From positions 38,815,756 to 38,879,755 of the forward strand of contig CM060108.1 of the NCBI GenBank assembly GCA_030522415.1: 64,000 nucleotides of DNA. Reading direction: 5' to 3'. This stretch comes from Channallabes apus. Its lineage: Eukaryota > Chordata > Actinopteri > Siluriformes > Clariidae. Positions 59,210 through 64,000 of the stretch are shown one piece after another (position 1 is the first letter of the stretch; every line of letters begins with the position of its first letter). Position numbers and translations under genes: made by a program. Below the pieces are notes generated by a model. The model was not told where the DNA came from. It did not search any database and saw only the letters and a list, made by a program, of their open reading frames with translations.

Positions 59210-60817
59210 CAGTGGTGTGAAAAACTATTTGCCCCCCTCCTGATTTCTTATTCTTTTGCATGTTTGTTTCTGATCATCAAACACATTTAACTATTAGTCA
59301 AAGATAACACAAGTAAACACAAAATGCAGTTTTTAAATGAGGGCTTTTATTATTTAGGGAGAAAAAAAAATCCAAACCTACATGGCCCTGTGTGAAAAAG
59401 TAATTGCCCCCTGAACCTAATAACTGGTTGGGCCACCCTTAGCAGCAATAACTGCAATCAAGCGTTTGCGATAACTTGCAACGAGTCTTTTACAGCGCTC
59501 TGGAGGAATTTTGGCCCACTCATCTTTGCAGAATTGTTGTAATTCAGCTTTATTTGAGGGTTTTCTAGCATGAACCGCCTTTTTAAGGTCATGCCACAAC
59601 ATCTCAATAGGATTCAGGTCAGGACTTTGACTAGGCCACTCCAAAGTCTTCATTTTGTTTTTCTTCAGCCATTCAGAGGTGGATTTGCTGGTGTGTTTTG
59701 GGTCATTGTCCTGCTGCAGCACCCAAGATCGCTTCAGCTTGAGTTGACGAACAGATGGCCGGACATTCTCCTTCAGGATTTTTTGGCAGACTGTAGAATT
59801 CATGGTTCCATCTATCACAGCAAGCCTTCCAGGTCCTGAAGCAGCAAAACAACCCCAGACCATCACACTACCACCACCATATTTTACTGTTGGTATGATG
59901 TTCTTTTTCTGAAATGCTGTGTTACTTTTACGCCAGATGTAACGGGACACGCACCTTCCAAAAAGTTCAACTTTTGTCTCGTCGGTCCACAAGGTATTTA
60001 CCCAAAAGTCTTGGCAATCATTGAGATGTTTTTAGCAAAATTGAGACGAGCCTTAATGTTCTTTTTGCTTAAAAGTGGTTTGCGCCTTGGAAATCTGCCA
60101 TGCAGGCCGCTTTTGCCCAGTCTCTTTCTTATGGTGGAGTCGTGAACACTGACCTTAATTGAGGCAAGTGAGGCCTGCAGTTCTTTAGATGTTGTCCTGG
60201 GGTCTTTTGTGGCCTCTCGGATGAGTTGTCGCTGCGCTCTTGGGGTAATTTCGGTCGGCCGGCCACTCCTGGGAAGGTTCACCACTGTTCCATGTTTTTG
60301 CCATTTGTGGATAATGGCTCTCACTGTGGTTCGCTGGAGTCCCAAAGCTTTAGAAATGGCTTTATAACCTTTACCAGACTGATAGATCTCAATTACTTTT
60401 GTTCTCATTTGTTTCTGAATTTCTTTGGATCTTGGCATGATGTCTAGCTTTTGAGGTGCTTTTGGTCTACTTCTCTGTGTCAGGTAGCTCCTATTTAAGT
60501 GATTTCTTGATTGAAACAGGTGTGGCAGTAATCAGGCCTGGGGGTGACTACAGAAATTGAACTCAGATGTGATAAACCACAGTTAAGTTATTTTTTAACA
60601 AGGGGGGCAATCACTTTTTCACACAGGGCCATGTAGATTTGGAGGTTTTTTTCTCCCTTAATAACGTAAACCTTCATTTAAAAACGGCATTTTGTGTTCA
60701 ATTATGTTATCTTTGACTAATAGTTAACGGTTTTTGATGAGCAGAAACATTTAAGTGTGACAAACATGCAAAAGAATAAGAAATCAGGAAGGGGGCAAAT
60801 AGTTTTTCACACCACTG
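59210..60817 (-). mobile_element. Tc1-like transposon, twin copy 1
   Basis: CAGTGGTGTGAAAAACTATT ends with ~200-bp inverted repeats, flanked by TA. The transposase (60438-59417) is in two frames: DNA-binding MPRSKEIQKQMRTKVIEIYQ, TVRAIIHKWQKHG, SGRPTEITPRAQ; then LWTDETKVELFG (first Asp), [12 protein letters not shown] (second Asp) and [16 protein letters not shown]. The break is in an A-run near 60035, where one A fewer than the expected six is present. The left repeat also lacks about 12 bp found in copy 2. Confidence 0.9.
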
Positions 60818-60825
60818 TATAGATA

Positions 60826-62443
60826 CAGTGGTGTGAAAAACTATTTGCCCCCCTCCTGATTTCTTATTCTTTTGCATGTTTGTCACACAAAATGTTTCTG
60901 ATCATCAAACACATTTAACTATTAGTCAAAGATAACACAAGTAAACACAAAATGCAGTTTTTAAATGAGGGGTTTTATTATTTAGGGAGAAAAAAAATCC
61001 AAACCTACATGGCCCTGTGTGAAAAAGTAATTGCCCCCTGAACCTAATAACTGGTTGGGCCACCCTTAGCAGCAATAACTGCAATCAAGCGTTTGCGATA
61101 ACTTGCAACGAGTCTTTTACAGCGCTCTGGAGGAATTTTGGCCCACTCATCTTTGCAGAATTGTTGTAATTCAGCTTTATTTGAGGGTTTTCTAGCATGA
61201 ACCGCCTTTTTAAGGTCATGCCACAACATCTCAATAGGATTCAGGTCAGGACTTTGACTAGGCCACTCCAAAGTCTTCATTTTGTTTTTCTTCAGCCATT
61301 CAGAGGTGGATTTGCTGGTGTGTTTTGGGTCATTGTCCTGCTGCAGCACCCAAGATCGCTTCAGCTTGAGTTGACGAACAGATGGCCGGACATTCTCCTT
61401 CAGGATTTTTTGGTCGACAGTAGAATTCATGGTTCCATCTATCACAGCAAGCCTTCCAGGTCCTGAAGCAGCAAAACAACCCCAGACCATCACACTACCA
61501 CCACCATATTTTACTGTTGGTATGATGTTCTTTTTCTGAAATGCTGTGTTACTTTTACGCCAGATGTAACGGGACACGCACCTTCCAAAAAGTTAAACTT
61601 TTGTCTCGTCGGTCCACAAGGTATTTTCCCAAAAGTCTTGGCAATCATTGAGATGTTTTTTTAGCAAAATTGGGACGAGCCTTAATGTTCTTTTTGCTTA
61701 AAAGTGGTTTGCGCCTTGGAAATCTGCCATGCAGGCCGTTTTTGCCCAGTCTCTTTCTTATGGTGGAGTCGTGAACACTGACCTTAATTGAGGCAAGTGA
61801 GTCCTGCAGATCTTTAGATGTTGTCCTGGGGTCTTTTGTGGCCTCTCGGATGAGTTGTCTCTGCGCTCTTGGGGTAATTTTGGTCGGCCGGCCACTCCTG
61901 GGAAGGTTCACCACTGTTCCATGTTTTTGCCATTTGTGGATAATGGCTCTCACTGTGGTTCGCTGGAGTCCCAAAGCTTTAGAAATGGCTTTATAACCTT
62001 TACCAGACTGATGGATCTCAATGACTTTTGTTCTCATTTGTTCCTGAATTTCTTTGGATCTTGGCATGATGTCTAGCTTTTGAGGTGCTTTTGGTCTACT
62101 TCTCTGTGTCAGGTAGCTCCTATTTAAGTGATTTCTTGATTGAAACAGGTGTGGCAGTAATCAGGCCTGGGGGTGACTACAGAAATTGAACTCAGGTGTG
62201 ATAAACCACAGTTAAGTTATTTTTTAACAAGGGGGGCAATCACTTTTTCACACAGGGCCATGTAGATTTGGAGTTTTTTTTCTCCCTTAATAACGTATAC
62301 CTTCATTTAAAAACTGCATTTTGTGTTCAATTATGTTATCTTTGACTAATAGTTAACGGTTTTTGATAAGCAGAAACATTTAAGTGTGACAAACATGCAA
62401 AAGAATAAGAAATCAGGAAGGGGGCAAATAGTTTTTCACACCA

Positions 62444-62446
<3 letters not shown>
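60826..62446 (-). mobile_element. Tc1-like transposon, twin copy 2
   Basis: Same element, separated from copy 1 by only TATAGATA (60818-60825). The transposase (62067-61044) is nearly identical, but its A-run near 61662 has one A too many. A GAA-to-TAA nonsense change follows TDETKV (61594-61596). An (AT)n tract follows at 62447-62491. Confidence 0.9.

Positions 62447-62491
<45 letters not shown>
62447..62491. repeat. (TA)n microsatellite
   Basis: About 22 TA units between the second Tc1-like copy and the Gypsy LTR. Confidence 0.9.
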
Positions 62492-62495
<4 letters not shown>

Positions 62496-62670
62496 GCGTT
62501 TTTCGACGCTAGCAGGGATCTTGGAGTACGAGTGAGCTTACTTGCTCCCCAATGCAAATGGCTGGGGAGTAGTTTATTATTCTCAGCACAAGCACACATA
62601 CACAGGTCAAGCACACACACATACACACCCCCAACTTGGCCGAAGCCACTAACCTAAACACCCCTCTCTC

Positions 62671-63489
62671 TCATGGTAGACACAGAGAAAACCCCCGCAA
62701 AGCATGACGGTCATCAGCCGCCGCCCCGCCCACGCCACACTGCCCCCACCCGAGCTGTGACCGTCCCCGGTCACCAGGACTCTCAGTCTTGGAGGCGTGA
62801 AGGCGGTCGGCGCTGTGTATGCCGGGGTCCTTTTGTGGAGAAGCACATTGTCCCGGAGGCGGTTCGGCCTCCGCAGAGTTCGATGTCTCGCCGGCATGCG
62901 GCTGGTAAGGCGCCAGACGGTCTCGGTGAAGCAACACTCGCGCCCGCCCCGCCAACCGCACCCGGTAGATGAACTCGGCGAGCTGAGCGAGTACCGTACA
63001 GGGGCCCACCCAGTGAGACATGAACTTGGGTGAACGTCCTCTCTTCCTTCCGGAACCCACCCACACCTGCTCACCAGCAGCAAAGCCTCGCCCCTGGCTG
63101 TGAGTGTCCACGCCCACACGCTCCACAGGTGCCTCCACCCGAAAGTCCTGCAGCGGTGCCCGCAAGCGCTGGGAGGGGTCCTTCTTTGCCGTGTAGTGGA
63201 CAAATGGTTCACTGACCAGTGGCGGCGCAGGTGAAATGACTGCGGGCGATGCTCTCGGCGAGGGAGTAACTCGGCACACGCGCTCTTCACCTCGCTGGCA
63301 GTACCGACGACGCGCTTTTCTGACCGGATGTTCACCTGGCACGACCACCGGCGCTCGTTCGACGGCTGCTGGGGTACGCTGTCCCTCAGGCCTGGGAACG
63401 TTGCCTCGGCATCCCCGCGAAACCCCAGAGACTATTTCGTTGCCCAGCCGTGACGGGTAGCCCTGTCCCCGGCTAGAATCACCTACCAA
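62671..63489 (-). pseudogene. Gypsy integrase C-terminal remnant
   Basis: In this frame GEQVWVGSGRKRGRSPKFMS, HWVGPCTVLAQLAEFIYRVR and LLHRDRLAPYQ match the C-terminal DNA-binding module of Gypsy integrases (VWV, W-GP, YRV, H-DRL-PY). The upstream 100 residues are Arg/Pro-rich without catalytic motifs, and gag follows directly, so the central pol is deleted. The frame reads through the purine tract into the LTR. Confidence 0.7.
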
Positions 63490-63510
63490 GGGCCCCCGAG
63501 CTGCGGGCGG

Positions 63511-64000
63511 TCACTCGGCTCTTTCGCCGTGATGCACCGCAGTAATGGGTTCAGCGCGCTGTGCTGCGCGTAGCGCCTCGGTGAGGGAAGCTGGTGCTGC
63601 TAACCTGATGTGCTCACGGAGCCGCGGCGGTCGGAGTCCTCGAAGAAAAGCCCGATAAGCTAGCTCTTCCTGCTTATGGGGCTCACACTCTGGATAGCCC
63701 CGGCGCGCCAGGCCTCTCAAGTCCATGGCGAACGCGCCCAGTGGCTCAGATGCACGCTGCTTCTTGACGGTCACCGGCGCCGAACCGGAGGTGAAGCGAC
63801 TGTCGGAGCTTTGCCCAGTCCTTCCGCTCATCGGCCCGAAGGTCTTCCAATACCGCGGCGCCCTTCAGCGAGAGTGCTACCCTTACAGCCGTTTCCGCCG
63901 GAGACCAGCATGCGAAGTCGGCGGCTAGCTCCACTTGGGCGAAGAACGCGTAGGGTTCAACAGCGCCGCTGTAGGAGGGAAGGCGCAGCTGCAGCGCACA
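63511..64000 (-). pseudogene. Gypsy gag fragment, frameshifted
   Basis: FACWSPAETAVRVALSLKGA and WAKLRQSLHLRFG in one frame continue in another as EPLGAFAMDLRGLARRGYPE, EELAYRAFLRGLRPP and REHIRLAAPASLTEALRAAQ. These are typical of retrotransposon capsid domains. An indel near 63750 separates the frames. The N-terminus lies outside the window. Confidence 0.75.

Larger units (their letters stand above)
62492..64000 (-). mobile_element. Internally deleted Gypsy element (runs off window)
   Basis: Minus-strand order is gag (from beyond 64000 to 63511), a short join, then an integrase C-terminal domain and the 3' LTR. The LTR begins TGTGGCG at 62739, preceded by the purine tract GGGTGGGGGCAG (62741-62752). 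Its other end is uncertain near 62492. Base composition is much more GC-rich than the flanks. Protease, RT, RNase H and the integrase core are absent. Confidence 0.75.

Overview
This window looks like nuclear DNA of a teleost fish, possibly an ostariophysan such as a catfish; that is inferred from the gene and repeat types only. It holds split-exon immunoglobulin-superfamily genes, tRNA-derived SINEs, L2-, Rex- and L1-type LINEs, many Tc1-like transposons, a chromodomain Ty3/Gypsy (sushi-type) element, and CA, TG and TA microsatellites. Nothing prokaryotic is present.

Layout. 1-2334 is a rearranged, decayed 45S rDNA remnant: 28S 3' tail, short spacer, divergent 5.8S, ITS2, then a 28S 5' portion that lacks its first bases and has internal deletions; 18S is absent. 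2378-6610 is a ~151 bp satellite (about 28 copies, with a three-unit higher-order repeat in its second half). 6.6-16.5 kb holds a broken Fc-receptor-like (FCRL) copy A on the minus strand, transposon debris, the 5' half of an L2 LINE, and a compact five-exon SLAM/CD2-family-like receptor gene on the plus strand with an ITIM in its last exon. 18935-24259 is a sushi-type LTR retrotransposon with 508 bp LTRs, a 5 bp target duplication and a visible self-priming signature, but a damaged gag-pol. 25.8-32.4 kb is FCRL-like copy B (minus strand): three Ig exons, a TM exon and five tail exons carrying four tyrosine motifs. It is interrupted by a Tc1-like element and a nested palindromic element, and no leader or complete first Ig domain was found.

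33-36.2 kb carries tRNA-Glu-like remnants, a hairpin and a Rex-type LINE. 36989-55554 (minus) is a butyrophilin-like gene: leader, IgV, IgC, TM, three 27-nt exons and a PRY-SPRY exon. All nine exons join in a single frame (475 codons including stop) across introns filled with Tc1-like elements, a solo LTR, fold-back elements and LINE tails. 56.4-62.4 kb holds the RT half of an L2 LINE and two side-by-side Tc1-like copies. 62492-64000 is an internally deleted Gypsy element running off the window.

Read together, this is a transposon-dense immune-receptor cluster. The SLAM-like, FCRL-like and butyrophilin-like genes are all probable leukocyte surface receptors with inhibitory or ligand-sensing architecture. 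Exon boundaries were set by hand from splice signals and phase, so they are predictions.
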